Shown: positions 1-8,831 of the stretch, piece after piece
How positions within the stretch are numbered: the first letter of the stretch is position 1
Layout: every line of letters starts with the position of its first letter
Source: Candidatus Fermentibacterota bacterium
GTDB lineage: Bacteria > Fermentibacterota > Fermentibacteria > Fermentibacterales > Fermentibacteraceae
Length of the DNA: 64,000 nucleotides
NCBI GenBank assembly: GCA_002748705.1
Contig: PDSZ01000026.1
Span: forward strand, 4,287-68,286
Direction: 5' to 3'
The notes under the pieces: model-generated
Seen by the model: only the letters and a program-made list of their open reading frames with translations
Databases searched by the model: none
What the model was told of the DNA's origin: nothing
Made by a program: the position numbers and the translations under genes

Positions 1-49
1 GCTTCTGAATCTGTTTCAGGTTCTTATGAGGTAGTGGAGGTACAGACAA

Positions 50-847
50 ATGACTGAAAAAGTTATGTCTCTGTCCAGCGGTCTTGTATTGGGTATTTTG
101 TTTGCTCTTTCCCTTGGAGTTGGAACCACACAGCTTGCCACATCTCCCATGCATATGGACTACCCTGAAATACCTTATCTTACAGGCCTGAACGACTTGC
201 AGAGTTTTCACGCGACTCCTGCAGCTCCTTCCAGAGATACGACCCCTGCAGCTGCTGTAACGCCCCCTGCAAATACCCAGGGAAGAATTATCAGAATAGC
301 CACTGTTACAGAAACAGTTGAACCGGCTTTGTCGCCAACTGTTTCCTCCGGCATTGAAGAGCCTAAGAGTTTTTCTTTCACAGAAGAGCCCAAACTTGAC
401 GGCACTTTACAGCATACACATCTTCAGCATTCCTGTATAGCAAGAGCCGGAGATTACAGTGCCAGAGCTGAACTGATACAGGCAGCCAGAGAAACAAACT
501 TCACATCCATAGCATGCGGTTCAGCTTCTCGAAGTTCACAGACAACTGAAACCGGCACGGAACGGCCTTCTGTAATAGATGATAAGCCTGAAGTGGTAAG
601 GGGAGCTTCCTGCATTTCTTCTGATGCTCATAATGGAGAAGAAAACGATGATTCAGTTGAATCTGAGTTGAGCAACTCATCCCGCAACCCTGAAATTCAT
701 AACAACACAGACGGCAGAAGCTGCTCAGTTAGAATAAACAGCCGACCTGATGCTGAATCAGAGTTTCGAAACAGGGAAACGGAGAACCGGCCTGATCCAT
801 CCCAGCCTGGCCATAGGCAGCAGGGTTACTGGCAAGGGTTTGACTGA
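50..847 (+). CDS. Hypothetical secreted/anchored Ser/Thr-rich protein
   Basis: 265 aa. Residues about 6-30 form a hydrophobic segment (signal peptide or membrane anchor). The remainder is low-complexity, polar and rich in Ser, Thr, Pro, Glu and Asn, with no recognisable domain. A GTGGAGG ribosome site lies 7-8 nt before the ATG. The gene ends about 20 bp before a strong Rho-independent terminator, so it closes a transcription unit that may begin left of the window. Its last residues are acidic and Gln-rich and do not look like a sorting domain. Function unknown; an exported, disordered protein is the most that can be said. Confidence 0.6.
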   Translation: MTEKVMSLSSGLVLGILFALSLGVGTTQLATSPMHMDYPEIPYLTGLNDLQSFHATPAAPSRDTTPAAAVTPPANTQGRIIRIATVTETVEPALSPTVSSGIEEPKSFSFTEEPKLDGTLQHTHLQHSCIARAGDYSARAELIQAARETNFTSIACGSASRSSQTTETGTERPSVIDDKPEVVRGASCISSDAHNGEENDDSVESELSNSSRNPEIHNNTDGRSCSVRINSRPDAESEFRNRETENRPDPSQPGHRQQGYWQGFD

Positions 848-869
848 CCAAGGAAAACACTGTAATTTA

Positions 870-900
870 CCGGAGGAAATTGTTTCCTCCGGTTTTTTCT
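870..900 (+). terminator. Rho-independent terminator
   Basis: A perfect 10-bp stem (CCGGAGGAAA, 3-nt loop, TTTCCTCCGG) is followed directly by TTTTTTCT. It separates the first gene from rfbA. Confidence 0.9.
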
Positions 901-936
901 ATTAGATAATCATCAGAAACACATTGAGGAAGAAAA

Positions 937-1836
937 ATGAAAGGCATCATTCTAGCCGGAGGAAGTGGAACAAGGCTTCATCCGATGACGCTGGCAGTGA
1001 GCAAACAACTTCTGCCGGTATATGACAAGCCCATGATCTATTACCCGCTAAGTGTTCTAATGCTTGCCGGCATCAGGGAAATACTGATTATCTCAACCTG
1101 CCGTGATCTACCCCTGTTCGAAAATCTTCTGGGAACAGGAAAACAGTGGGGAATCTCTCTTTCCTACAAGGAACAGCCATCTCCTGACGGTCTGGCTCAG
1201 GCTTTCATAATAGGAGAGGACTTCCTTGCAGGCCAGCCAGCCTGCCTGGTCCTGGGCGACAACATTTTTTACGGACAGGGGCTTCCGGCAATACTTCAGT
1301 CAGCAGCTGCACAGGCTTCTCAAGGGGGAGCTGTAGTATTCGGATACCGGGTATCCGATCCTGAGAGATACGGTGTGGTAGAGTTTGACCGGCAACTGAA
1401 TGTGCTTTCAATTCAGGAAAAACCTTCAAATCCCAGAAGCAGCTATGCTGTTACAGGCCTCTACTTCTACGACAGCAATGTATGCAGACTGGCACATGAT
1501 GTAAGGCCTTCAGAGAGAGGTGAGCTTGAAATAACCACTCTGAACAACTTCTATCTGGAGAAGGGCAAACTTGCCTGCAGACTTCTGGGCAGAGGAATGG
1601 CCTGGCTGGATACAGGAACCCCTGAAAGCCTCACAGAAGCTGCAACCTACTTCCATGCAATAGAAAAGAGGCAGGGTCTGAAAGTTTCATGTCCTGAGGA
1701 AATTGCAGTTCACATGGGGTTTATTCAAGGCAGGAAAATACTTGACCGCACCTTTAATGCCAAGTCTGATTACTACCGATATGTGCACCGCAGAATAAAG
1801 GAAACAGAGGATGGAAGGGCAGAAAAACTTGAGTAG
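937..1836 (+). CDS. rfbA: Glucose-1-phosphate thymidylyltransferase
   Basis: 299 aa, the usual RfbA/RmlA length. It makes dTDP-glucose from glucose-1-phosphate and dTTP, the first step to dTDP-deoxysugars, in the cytoplasm. The N-terminus carries the nucleotide-binding signature [16 protein letters not shown] (G8-R13), the [17 protein letters not shown] block with K23/Q24, and the metal-binding LGDN motif (D108). AGGAAGAAAA precedes the ATG. It overlaps the downstream aminotransferase by 26 nt, which indicates a co-transcribed unit. No rmlB (dTDP-glucose 4,6-dehydratase) is in the window, so the next step must be encoded elsewhere. Confidence 0.95.
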   Translation: MKGIILAGGSGTRLHPMTLAVSKQLLPVYDKPMIYYPLSVLMLAGIREILIISTCRDLPLFENLLGTGKQWGISLSYKEQPSPDGLAQAFIIGEDFLAGQPACLVLGDNIFYGQGLPAILQSAAAQASQGGAVVFGYRVSDPERYGVVEFDRQLNVLSIQEKPSNPRSSYAVTGLYFYDSNVCRLAHDVRPSERGELEITTLNNFYLEKGKLACRLLGRGMAWLDTGTPESLTEAATYFHAIEKRQGLKVSCPEEIAVHMGFIQGRKILDRTFNAKSDYYRYVHRRIKETEDGRAEKLE

Positions 1837-2974
1837 TCCTGCATTCAAAGAGCCGGTTCATGTGGGAAGGCCTAATCTTCCTGACAGGAAGGTGTTCGAC
1901 AGGTATATACAGAGTATCTTCGATTCAAGATGGCTCACAAACAACGGGCCTTTGCTCCGTCAGTTCAAGGAAAAGCTGCAGGACTATCTGGAAGTAAAAA
2001 ATGTAATCCCTGTGTGCAACGGCACAATCGCTCTGGAACTGGCAGAGAGAGCACTGGGGTTTCAAAGGGAAGTTGTAATGCCTTCCTATACATTTATAGC
2101 AACGGCACATTCTCTCAGGTGGCAGCAGATAACTCCTGTTTTTGCAGACATACAGCACAAAGCCACTACACTGGCCCCAAAATCAGCAAGAAACGCAATC
2201 ACGGAAGCGACATCCGGTATTATCGGTGTTCATGTTTACGGGCACCCCTGTGACCATTCAGCACTGAAAGCAATAGCCATGGAAAGAAGTATTCCACTTC
2301 TCTATGACGCAGCCCACAGTTTCGGGTGCGAGGTAGACGGTATTCCTGCAGCGAAACTTGGAGATGCTTCAGTCTTCAGCTTTCATGCCACAAAGTTCTT
2401 CAACACTTTTGAAGGAGGAGCAATCACAACTGACGATGATGATCTGGCAGAGAAGGTCCGTCTTATGAACAACTTCGGCTTTGCAGGAAGGGAAAAGGAC
2501 AAAGTTGACTATCTGGGAATAAATGGCAAGATGTCTGAGATATCAGCAGCAATGGGGCTTGCCATGCTGGACTCTGTTGAAAGCATACGAAACCGCAACA
2601 GAGAGAACTATTCTGCCTATGCCGATTCTTTCTCCTCTGTTCCCGGGCTGGAACTGATAGAGCCCCCTGCTTCTCTTACCAGAAACAACTGGCAGTATGT
2701 GATATTCAGAGTAAACAAAGCAGGCATAACCAGAGACAATCTGGCTCAAGCCCTGGAGAGAGAAAACATTCTTGTAAGAAAATACTTCCATCCAGGATGT
2801 CACAGGCTTGTTCCGTACTGCAGCGAACCGTCTTCCTTAAGGGTAAGTCTTGCTGAAACCGAGGCCCTGTCAGATGCTGTGCTTTCCTTTCCCACCGGCC
2901 AGGCAGTCAATCCAGATATGATAGAGAAAATAGCGAATGTCACAGCAGAAATCATTGAGAGAAACTGTGGCTGA
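1811..2974 (+). CDS. DegT/DnrJ/EryC1/StrS-family sugar aminotransferase
   Basis: 387 aa. A PLP-dependent aminotransferase fold acting on nucleotide-linked keto-sugars. The Schiff-base lysine is K195 in [14 protein letters not shown], and the PLP-ring aspartate is D166 in [10 protein letters not shown]. The [13 protein letters not shown] and [14 protein letters not shown] blocks are typical of the family (dTDP-4-keto- or 3-keto-6-deoxyhexose aminotransferases such as VioA, DesV, FdtB). Lying directly after rfbA it probably makes a dTDP-amino-deoxysugar; the exact keto position cannot be read from sequence. The start is uncertain: ATG 1811 has AAAGGA upstream, while TTG 1829 also has a GGAAGGG site. 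Confidence 0.9.
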   Translation: MEGQKNLSSPAFKEPVHVGRPNLPDRKVFDRYIQSIFDSRWLTNNGPLLRQFKEKLQDYLEVKNVIPVCNGTIALELAERALGFQREVVMPSYTFIATAHSLRWQQITPVFADIQHKATTLAPKSARNAITEATSGIIGVHVYGHPCDHSALKAIAMERSIPLLYDAAHSFGCEVDGIPAAKLGDASVFSFHATKFFNTFEGGAITTDDDDLAEKVRLMNNFGFAGREKDKVDYLGINGKMSEISAAMGLAMLDSVESIRNRNRENYSAYADSFSSVPGLELIEPPASLTRNNWQYVIFRVNKAGITRDNLAQALERENILVRKYFHPGCHRLVPYCSEPSSLRVSLAETEALSDAVLSFPTGQAVNPDMIEKIANVTAEIIERNCG

Positions 2975-3689
2975 AAAGGGAATATCAGTGGCTGTTATGC
3001 AACCGTATTTCTTCCCCTACCTGGGCTACTTTCAGCTGGTCAGAGCAGCTGACCGGTTCATCCTGTATGATGATGCCCAATTCATTAAGAACGGATGGGT
3101 AAACCGTAACCGCATACAGAACAGCGGAAGGATACTCTACATAACAGTTCCAGTGACAAGCGCCGGCCACAGAAACAGAATATGCGAGAAAACCATCTCC
3201 AGCCAGCAGTGGAAGAAAAATTCTGTCAAGCTCCTTAAATCACTGGAACTTGCCTACTCAAAAGCTCCATATTTTTCGAAAGTCAGAGACCTTTTTGCAG
3301 AAAGCATTTCAGGGGAACCTGAGCTGATTCAGGAAATACTTGACAAATCCTTTACTCTTACATGCAACTACATGGGAATCACAACACCTGCAGCTAAAAG
3401 CTCCTCACTTTCCACCGGCTCCACTCTATCCGGAACAGAGAAACTCATAGATATCTGCCGACAGCTCAAGGCAGACAGGTACATAAACGCCATCGGCGGC
3501 CGTCACCTTTATCAGAGCGAAACCTTCAGCCAGGCAGGTATTGATCTGAAATTCATTAAAACCGAAAGATATTCCTATGCACAGGGCAAGGGAGAATTCA
3601 TTCCTGATCTCTCTATTCTGGATGTGCTGATGTACAACAGTCCTTCAGAGGTCTCGGAACTGCTTGACAGTTACGCCCTTGTTGATTGA
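2967..3689 (+). CDS. WbqC-like family protein (sugar modification)
   Basis: About 240 aa. The N-terminal block MQPYFFPYLGYFQLV...YDDAQFIKNGWVNRNRI is the hallmark of the WbqC-like family (PF08889), found in O-antigen and glycosylation loci beside amino-sugar genes; its activity is not settled but an acyl-transfer or modification role on amino sugars is often suggested. I prefer GTG 2967, which overlaps the preceding stop (GTGGCTGA) and has GAGAG upstream, over the longer ATG 2937 start that would extend 38 nt into the aminotransferase. It closes the rfbA-aminotransferase operon and meets a convergent glycosyltransferase 6 bp later. Confidence 0.85.
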   Translation: MAEKGISVAVMQPYFFPYLGYFQLVRAADRFILYDDAQFIKNGWVNRNRIQNSGRILYITVPVTSAGHRNRICEKTISSQQWKKNSVKLLKSLELAYSKAPYFSKVRDLFAESISGEPELIQEILDKSFTLTCNYMGITTPAAKSSSLSTGSTLSGTEKLIDICRQLKADRYINAIGGRHLYQSETFSQAGIDLKFIKTERYSYAQGKGEFIPDLSILDVLMYNSPSEVSELLDSYALVD

Positions 3690-3695
3690 TGAGTA

Positions 3696-4907
3696 TCAAA
3701 TGGCTGACTGAATAATCTTTTCCAGATTGATGTCAGCGTTGAAATCCCGTTGAATTATCTCCCTGTTTACATCCATATCCCTGGAAGGCTCACCTGAAAG
3801 AGCCTCCTCCACCCTCTTTCTGAGAACTTCTGAGACAACTGCTGCATCGTTCTTCACCAGGTCAACCCTGAATCCCATAGATGGGAGGTGCTGATACTCA
3901 ACAATATCAGACATTATCACTCTCGCCTTTCTGGCACAAGCTTCGTAGAACCCTGATGTCATCTGATCTGTGTCTGAGAGATTAAGCCAGATATCAGCCC
4001 TGTCATAAAAGGGCATGAGCCATTCTTTCTGAAAGTACTCTCCATGGGAAATATGAACATTGGAGAATTGAGCTTTTTCAAATGCTTTGAGAATCTTCAT
4101 GGTTCTTGCATCTGCTCCAACCCCTGTAATCAGAATAAATCTGGTTCTGGCCCAGATATGCTCAGGCCAGGTTGCAGATGCCAGTTTCAGCGTTTCCAGC
4201 AAAAGGTCGTGACGATTCCTTACATTGATGGACCTTGCCCAGAACACAAGTATCTCTTCATCTTCAACTCTGGAAAGCAGTTCTTCAGAAAGAGGAGTAG
4301 CAGAAGAAAGAGACAAGTCGCAGAACTCTGACGGAAGACCCCAGGTATGTTTCTGCGCCTTGGAGGCATACCGGGGCCAGACACTGACAAAACGGTTCAT
4401 ATTGGGATTCTGACCAAAGTAAATACCGTCCACCATGGTGAAGACACTGCTTAAAACACCGCTGTCAGCAGTGTTCTTCGAATTCTCACAGAGATAATTG
4501 GTGGTATTCCAGATGAACAGAACCTTTTTGAAAGCCTGACATATATCAAGGACCTTCAGGCACATCTCCGGTTTATACAGACCGTGAAGCATCAGCAGAT
4601 CAAAAGGTCCTGAGGCATTCAGCTCTCTCTTTATACGCAGAAACCTGAACCACATGAGAATTCTGGAGGGAACCTTCTTCTTCCATCCTGTCCCGGGCTT
4701 TCCGTACTCAACTATTCTCATGGCAGGGTAATCTTCAGCCCTTAATCCGAACCGGCTGAAATCAGGGCATATGTATGTTACATGATACTTATGAGAATGC
4801 CTGCGAAGAAAATCAAACCATGTTCTCATGTTCTGAGCAGGAAAAATGGAGAAAACAGCCAGCCGTTTCTTACTGTTTACAGTTGAGTTGTCAGGTCCAT
4901 GTGACAT
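3696..4907 (-). CDS. Glycosyltransferase (GT-B type)
   Basis: 403 aa. The N-terminus RLAVFSIFPAQNMRTWFDFLRRH and the C-terminal half (an LVFWARSINVRNRHDLLLETL region, then ADIWLNLSDTDQMTSGFYEACARKARVIMSD) follow the two-domain GT-B layout with a donor-binding E-rich segment. It probably transfers a sugar from a nucleotide donor during repeat-unit assembly at the inner membrane face. It lies 14 bp after a sulfotransferase on the same strand, so the two are likely co-transcribed. AGGGGAAAA precedes the ATG. Acceptor and donor are unknown. Confidence 0.8.
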   Translation of the reverse strand: MSHGPDNSTVNSKKRLAVFSIFPAQNMRTWFDFLRRHSHKYHVTYICPDFSRFGLRAEDYPAMRIVEYGKPGTGWKKKVPSRILMWFRFLRIKRELNASGPFDLLMLHGLYKPEMCLKVLDICQAFKKVLFIWNTTNYLCENSKNTADSGVLSSVFTMVDGIYFGQNPNMNRFVSVWPRYASKAQKHTWGLPSEFCDLSLSSATPLSEELLSRVEDEEILVFWARSINVRNRHDLLLETLKLASATWPEHIWARTRFILITGVGADARTMKILKAFEKAQFSNVHISHGEYFQKEWLMPFYDRADIWLNLSDTDQMTSGFYEACARKARVIMSDIVEYQHLPSMGFRVDLVKNDAAVVSEVLRKRVEEALSGEPSRDMDVNREIIQRDFNADINLEKIIQSAI

Positions 4908-4921
4908 TTTTCCCCTGTCTT

Positions 4922-5761
4922 TTACCGATCCAGTGATTCAGAGGGCTGCTCAAGAAGAAACTCAAGATCGCTTCCCTTCAGGTCATTCAAGATTGCCTCT
5001 GCTATCTCTTTTTCCAGTTGAGTTTTCCATTTCACATCACTGTTGTTTTTTCTGAATACCGAATAGGTATCAGAATTCTCCACAGATCTGCTTACATTAA
5101 GAAAACCCTGAGTCTGATCAGTCATCTCAAGTCCGCAGAACCTGAACAACTCTGCAACGGTATCTTGTGTATCACTGTTCAGCCGGGAATATCTCACAAG
5201 TTTAACTCTCTCCGGATAATTAGAAGCAAGTCTGATAAAAAGCCTGGAAGCTTCTTTCCATTTCTCAAAGCCGAAGAACTCCTCAGGTCTGCCGCAGTTC
5301 TTTTTTTCGGCAAACCTCCATTCAGTCAGAGGATTCCATTCAGGAAGAAACTCTCTTGGAGCCCTGAGCCAGGAATTGATAACAGAACAGGGATGCCTCA
5401 GCATCAGAACTAATCTGATTCCCGAATGCACATGAAGCAGGTGCTCAAGCAGATTGTGATACCTTACATGCTTGACTGCCAGATGAGTTGCAGGCAATAG
5501 CTTTCTGAATGAGGGATAGGATCCGTCAAGCACCCGTTCCTTCTGAAGAATGAATTGGTCGGAAGTGAGAAACACCTGCTGAAGAAAACTATTCACATCA
5601 CTTCTTGAAGATTCAGAGTTCAGCCTGTCTTTGAATGCATATGAGAACAGAGGCTGAAAGCGAAATGCAACCGAAGGCGAGCTGTTCAGTATCTGGGCAA
5701 GCCATGAGGTTCCTGAACGGGGAACCCCATGGAGGAATACTACATTCTCAGGGCATCTCAT
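4922..5761 (-). CDS. Sulfotransferase family protein
   Basis: 279 aa. The 5'-phosphosulfate loop is PRSGTSW (P14-W20) right after the first strand, and the 3'-phosphate region is RLVLMLRHPCSVINS (R122, S130), the two PAPS-binding elements of cytosolic and Golgi-type sulfotransferases. It should transfer sulfate from PAPS to a carbohydrate or lipid hydroxyl. Its place among glycosyltransferases suggests the polysaccharide as substrate. It shares an intergenic region with the divergent Wzy-like gene. A second, dissimilar sulfotransferase lies at 10668-11663. Confidence 0.88.
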   Translation of the reverse strand: MRCPENVVFLHGVPRSGTSWLAQILNSSPSVAFRFQPLFSYAFKDRLNSESSRSDVNSFLQQVFLTSDQFILQKERVLDGSYPSFRKLLPATHLAVKHVRYHNLLEHLLHVHSGIRLVLMLRHPCSVINSWLRAPREFLPEWNPLTEWRFAEKKNCGRPEEFFGFEKWKEASRLFIRLASNYPERVKLVRYSRLNSDTQDTVAELFRFCGLEMTDQTQGFLNVSRSVENSDTYSVFRKNNSDVKWKTQLEKEIAEAILNDLKGSDLEFLLEQPSESLDR

Positions 5762-6018
5762 AAAAATCAGGCACTTTCAGTTTCGGGTGTTACTAAAACC
5801 CGCAAAGCGGAGCAGGGCTGAAGTATGCCCAGCTTCACAGCTTACAGGCAATTCTGTCCACGGAGTCCCCTTTGTCCATGGCCAATTCTCCGGCTTGCTT
5901 GCCTTGCGAAGAGATTTTCTAATATATCAGGTGAACTGGCCGGAGCAGCAACCCATTCAAAGGTGAATGTGATTATTATGCAGCAATATTCTCTCTGCTA
6001 TGCAGACTGGACACCTCA

Positions 6019-7317
6019 ATGAGCTTTCCGGTACTGATAATCCTGACCCTTTTCGGAGCCGGGCTTGCCCTGTTTGTTTCAAATTCATTCAAACTGCGGT
6101 TCATTCTGTTCGCTATCCTTGTATTTCTTTCTCTTTCCAGGCTGCCTTTAGGCGCTGTTGATCCAGGAAGCATGAGCCTGAGAATTCCACTGGTGCTTCT
6201 TCTTCTGTTCAGCTCCTACAGAACACTGCCTGATACTATTCACAGAATGTACCGGAATAGATTACTGGGATGGTCAACTCTCTGGTTTCTTTATGTTTTT
6301 CTTTCATGGCTTTACATGCATGGAACAAGAGTTTTCCTTTTTGAGCATATCGGCAATTATGTATTCTTCATTCTGACAGTGAGCATGCTTGAGAGGGCAA
6401 AAGAAAAACAGCTTATCAGCCTGCTTATCCTTGTAGGAATCTCTCAGATACCAGGTGTTCTGATGGGAATACCTGCCATGAGGGCGCCTCTGATGAAACT
6501 AGGCTTCTATTGGGGCACAGTTTACCACCAGCGATCTGCACAGGCAGGAGTGTACCTTCTTCCTGTTCTTCTGTTATGGCTCGACAGAATCAGAAACAAA
6601 GGCTTACTGTCCTACATTCCAGTAGTCAGCCTTATCATCATACTTTTCCTGGTGGTAATTACAACTGGAGCCAGAACTCCCACAATGTCATTTGGGCTGA
6701 CACTGATTTACTGGCTGAGAAGAAACAGGACATACATGATTATCCTTGCTCTGATAACCCTTTCAGGGATTTACCTGGCTCCCAATATCACAACTGAAGA
6801 AACCATGGAAAGGTACATGAGAGCTTATGGCGCCTTTGCAACAGGACAGCTTGAGGAAGCATCCAATGTGGAGTTCCGTTATGAACATATGATTCTGGGA
6901 ATAGAAGCATTTTCAAGGTCTCCCATTCTCGGCCATGGCCACCGCAGCTGGTTGCGAATACTGGGAGAAGACAAGGGAATCATCGGATACAACATGGCAC
7001 CGCACAACGAATTGATCAGATTGCTTGTTGAGTACGGCCTCATTGGTTTTCTGTTCTTCACTATGTTTATTATCTCATGCAACAGAAAACCCGAGCTCTC
7101 CGGCAGAGGCGCTATTATTCCTTCAGCCAGATACACCTTCATGATAATGACACTGAGCATGGTTCTCCTGAACTTTTTTCACAACTCGCTTTTTACCAGA
7201 CATTTCTTTTTTATTCTGGGAGCAACTGCAGGTCTATACCTTAATCGGAGGAACAGGAACAACAGGCATACACCTCTCTCAATGCCGGTACAAGCTGAAA
7301 GAACGCAGAAAAAGTGA
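6019..7317 (+). CDS. O-antigen ligase/polymerase-like (Wzy) membrane protein
   Basis: 432 aa, almost entirely transmembrane helices (about 10-12). The central region with ARTPTMSFGLTLIYWLRR, the large periplasmic loop (IEAFSRSPILGHGHRSWL, then YNMAPHNELIRLLVEYG) and the late LIGFLFFTMF helix match the O-antigen ligase/Wzy_C (PF04932) pattern, in which the GHGHR and HNE positions are conserved. It would polymerise or ligate repeat units on the periplasmic side. Start ATG 6019 has no clear ribosome site. It overlaps the flippase gene by 4 nt (GTGA). Confidence 0.85.
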   Translation: MSFPVLIILTLFGAGLALFVSNSFKLRFILFAILVFLSLSRLPLGAVDPGSMSLRIPLVLLLLFSSYRTLPDTIHRMYRNRLLGWSTLWFLYVFLSWLYMHGTRVFLFEHIGNYVFFILTVSMLERAKEKQLISLLILVGISQIPGVLMGIPAMRAPLMKLGFYWGTVYHQRSAQAGVYLLPVLLLWLDRIRNKGLLSYIPVVSLIIILFLVVITTGARTPTMSFGLTLIYWLRRNRTYMIILALITLSGIYLAPNITTEETMERYMRAYGAFATGQLEEASNVEFRYEHMILGIEAFSRSPILGHGHRSWLRILGEDKGIIGYNMAPHNELIRLLVEYGLIGFLFFTMFIISCNRKPELSGRGAIIPSARYTFMIMTLSMVLLNFFHNSLFTRHFFFILGATAGLYLNRRNRNNRHTPLSMPVQAERTQKK

Positions 7318-8831
7318 GTAAGAAACCTGTCTCCGGATTCATGAAAGAAATTGCCAGGCATACCTCAATTTTTGGAATGAGCAACCTTTTAAGGCAGGGG
7401 CTCGGGCTGATACTTCTTCCTGTGTACCTTTCCCTTATTCCTACAGCTGAGTACGGAGTGCTCAGCATGCTTATGATAGCGGCAAATCTGCTTTCTCTTC
7501 TCTCAAGCTCCACTCTGGCTCCGGCACTTTTCAGATCCTACTATGACTACAACACAAAAGAAGAACAGAGAACAGTAATAACAACCGCTCTTGTTTTTAC
7601 CACTGTTCTGGCAAGTGCAGCGATAATTGCTTCCACCTTCTTTCTGAAACCCATTTCCCTTCTACTCACAGGGGAAGGCTCCTACGAAAAACTAGTGCTG
7701 ATGGTTCTGGTTTCAGCAGGGGTCAGAGCGGTAAACACCATAACTATGACTGTTTATCGTGTAAAAAAATGGTCAGGGAAATACGCACTTCTTTCTGTGA
7801 TAACGATGATTATATCGATGCTTACAGTGATTTACCTGGTAGTAATTCGCAAAATGGGCATACAGGGAATTATTACGGGAAACATGATAGGAGCCGTTGC
7901 AGGAACCTCTCTCTCTCTCTACTTCATCAGAGGTGAACTCTGCACCAGAATATCTTTTCCGGAAATCAGAAAAATGTACCTTTTCGGCTATCCTCACATA
8001 CCTGAAAATGTTACTGCGTTTGCCCTTAATTCCGGAACCAGGATGATTCTGCGAATCATATGCGGAAGTGAAGGTGTAGGGATTTACGCACTTGGAAAAC
8101 GAATAGGCTCTCTGATTGAGAAACTTGTCATAACCCCTCTGACCATGATTGCCCCTGCATCAATAATGTCAGTTGAAAAAGATGAGAATCCGGAGAGATA
8201 CTACTCTGCCCTTGCCAGATACTACTTCATTATCACCGGTTACGCAGCTCTGTTTCTTTCCCTGATGACCAAACCATTCCTTGTTCTCTTCTCAAAACAG
8301 GGCTACTTCGATGCCTGGCGTGTTGTACCTTTCATCTCCCTTGCCATTGCTGTTTACGGAGGCCGGGGACTTACCAGCGTAGGTCTTATGCTGAAACGAA
8401 AAACCATCTGGTATCCAATTGCTTATGCTTTTGGAGCATTAACCTCGCTTGGTCTGATGGTTCTGCTCACTGAAAGATTCGGGCCATCGGGAACTGCCAT
8501 ATCAATTCTGGCAGGCAATCTGATGGTTGTCTATATCAGACACAGGGCTGCAGCCAGGTACATGAATGTTCCAATACCCTGGGAAAGTATTCTCAGGGCA
8601 TTCTTGGTATACCTTTTTGTGGGAGTTCCCGGCTGTCTTCTCTCAACAGGGTATCCTCTTCTTGATGGGGCAGTTCTGCTTTCAGCTGGGCTTCTGCTGG
8701 TTCCGTTTCTTCTGACTAAAACCGGAGTGCTGAGCAGGGAAGAGATGAATAGCTTCCGAAATATTGTTGCAGATAAACTGAAGTCTCTGCCAAGGGATGC
8801 AGGTAACTTTTTCAAGGCTGTTAAAAGATAA
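7314..8831 (+). CDS. Polysaccharide flippase, Wzx/MATE-like
   Basis: 505 aa with about 14 predicted membrane helices. The opening FMKEIARHTSIFGMSNLLRQGLGLILLPVYLSLIPTAEYGVLSML is typical of the polysaccharide biosynthesis/MOP flippase family (PF01943/PF13440). It should flip lipid-linked repeat units across the inner membrane for the adjacent Wzy. The start is GTG, overlapping the upstream TGA by 4 nt, so translation is probably coupled. Its 3' end overlaps the convergent heparinase-like gene by 11 bp. Confidence 0.88.
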   Translation: MSKKPVSGFMKEIARHTSIFGMSNLLRQGLGLILLPVYLSLIPTAEYGVLSMLMIAANLLSLLSSSTLAPALFRSYYDYNTKEEQRTVITTALVFTTVLASAAIIASTFFLKPISLLLTGEGSYEKLVLMVLVSAGVRAVNTITMTVYRVKKWSGKYALLSVITMIISMLTVIYLVVIRKMGIQGIITGNMIGAVAGTSLSLYFIRGELCTRISFPEIRKMYLFGYPHIPENVTAFALNSGTRMILRIICGSEGVGIYALGKRIGSLIEKLVITPLTMIAPASIMSVEKDENPERYYSALARYYFIITGYAALFLSLMTKPFLVLFSKQGYFDAWRVVPFISLAIAVYGGRGLTSVGLMLKRKTIWYPIAYAFGALTSLGLMVLLTERFGPSGTAISILAGNLMVVYIRHRAAARYMNVPIPWESILRAFLVYLFVGVPGCLLSTGYPLLDGAVLLSAGLLLVPFLLTKTGVLSREEMNSFRNIVADKLKSLPRDAGNFFKAVKR

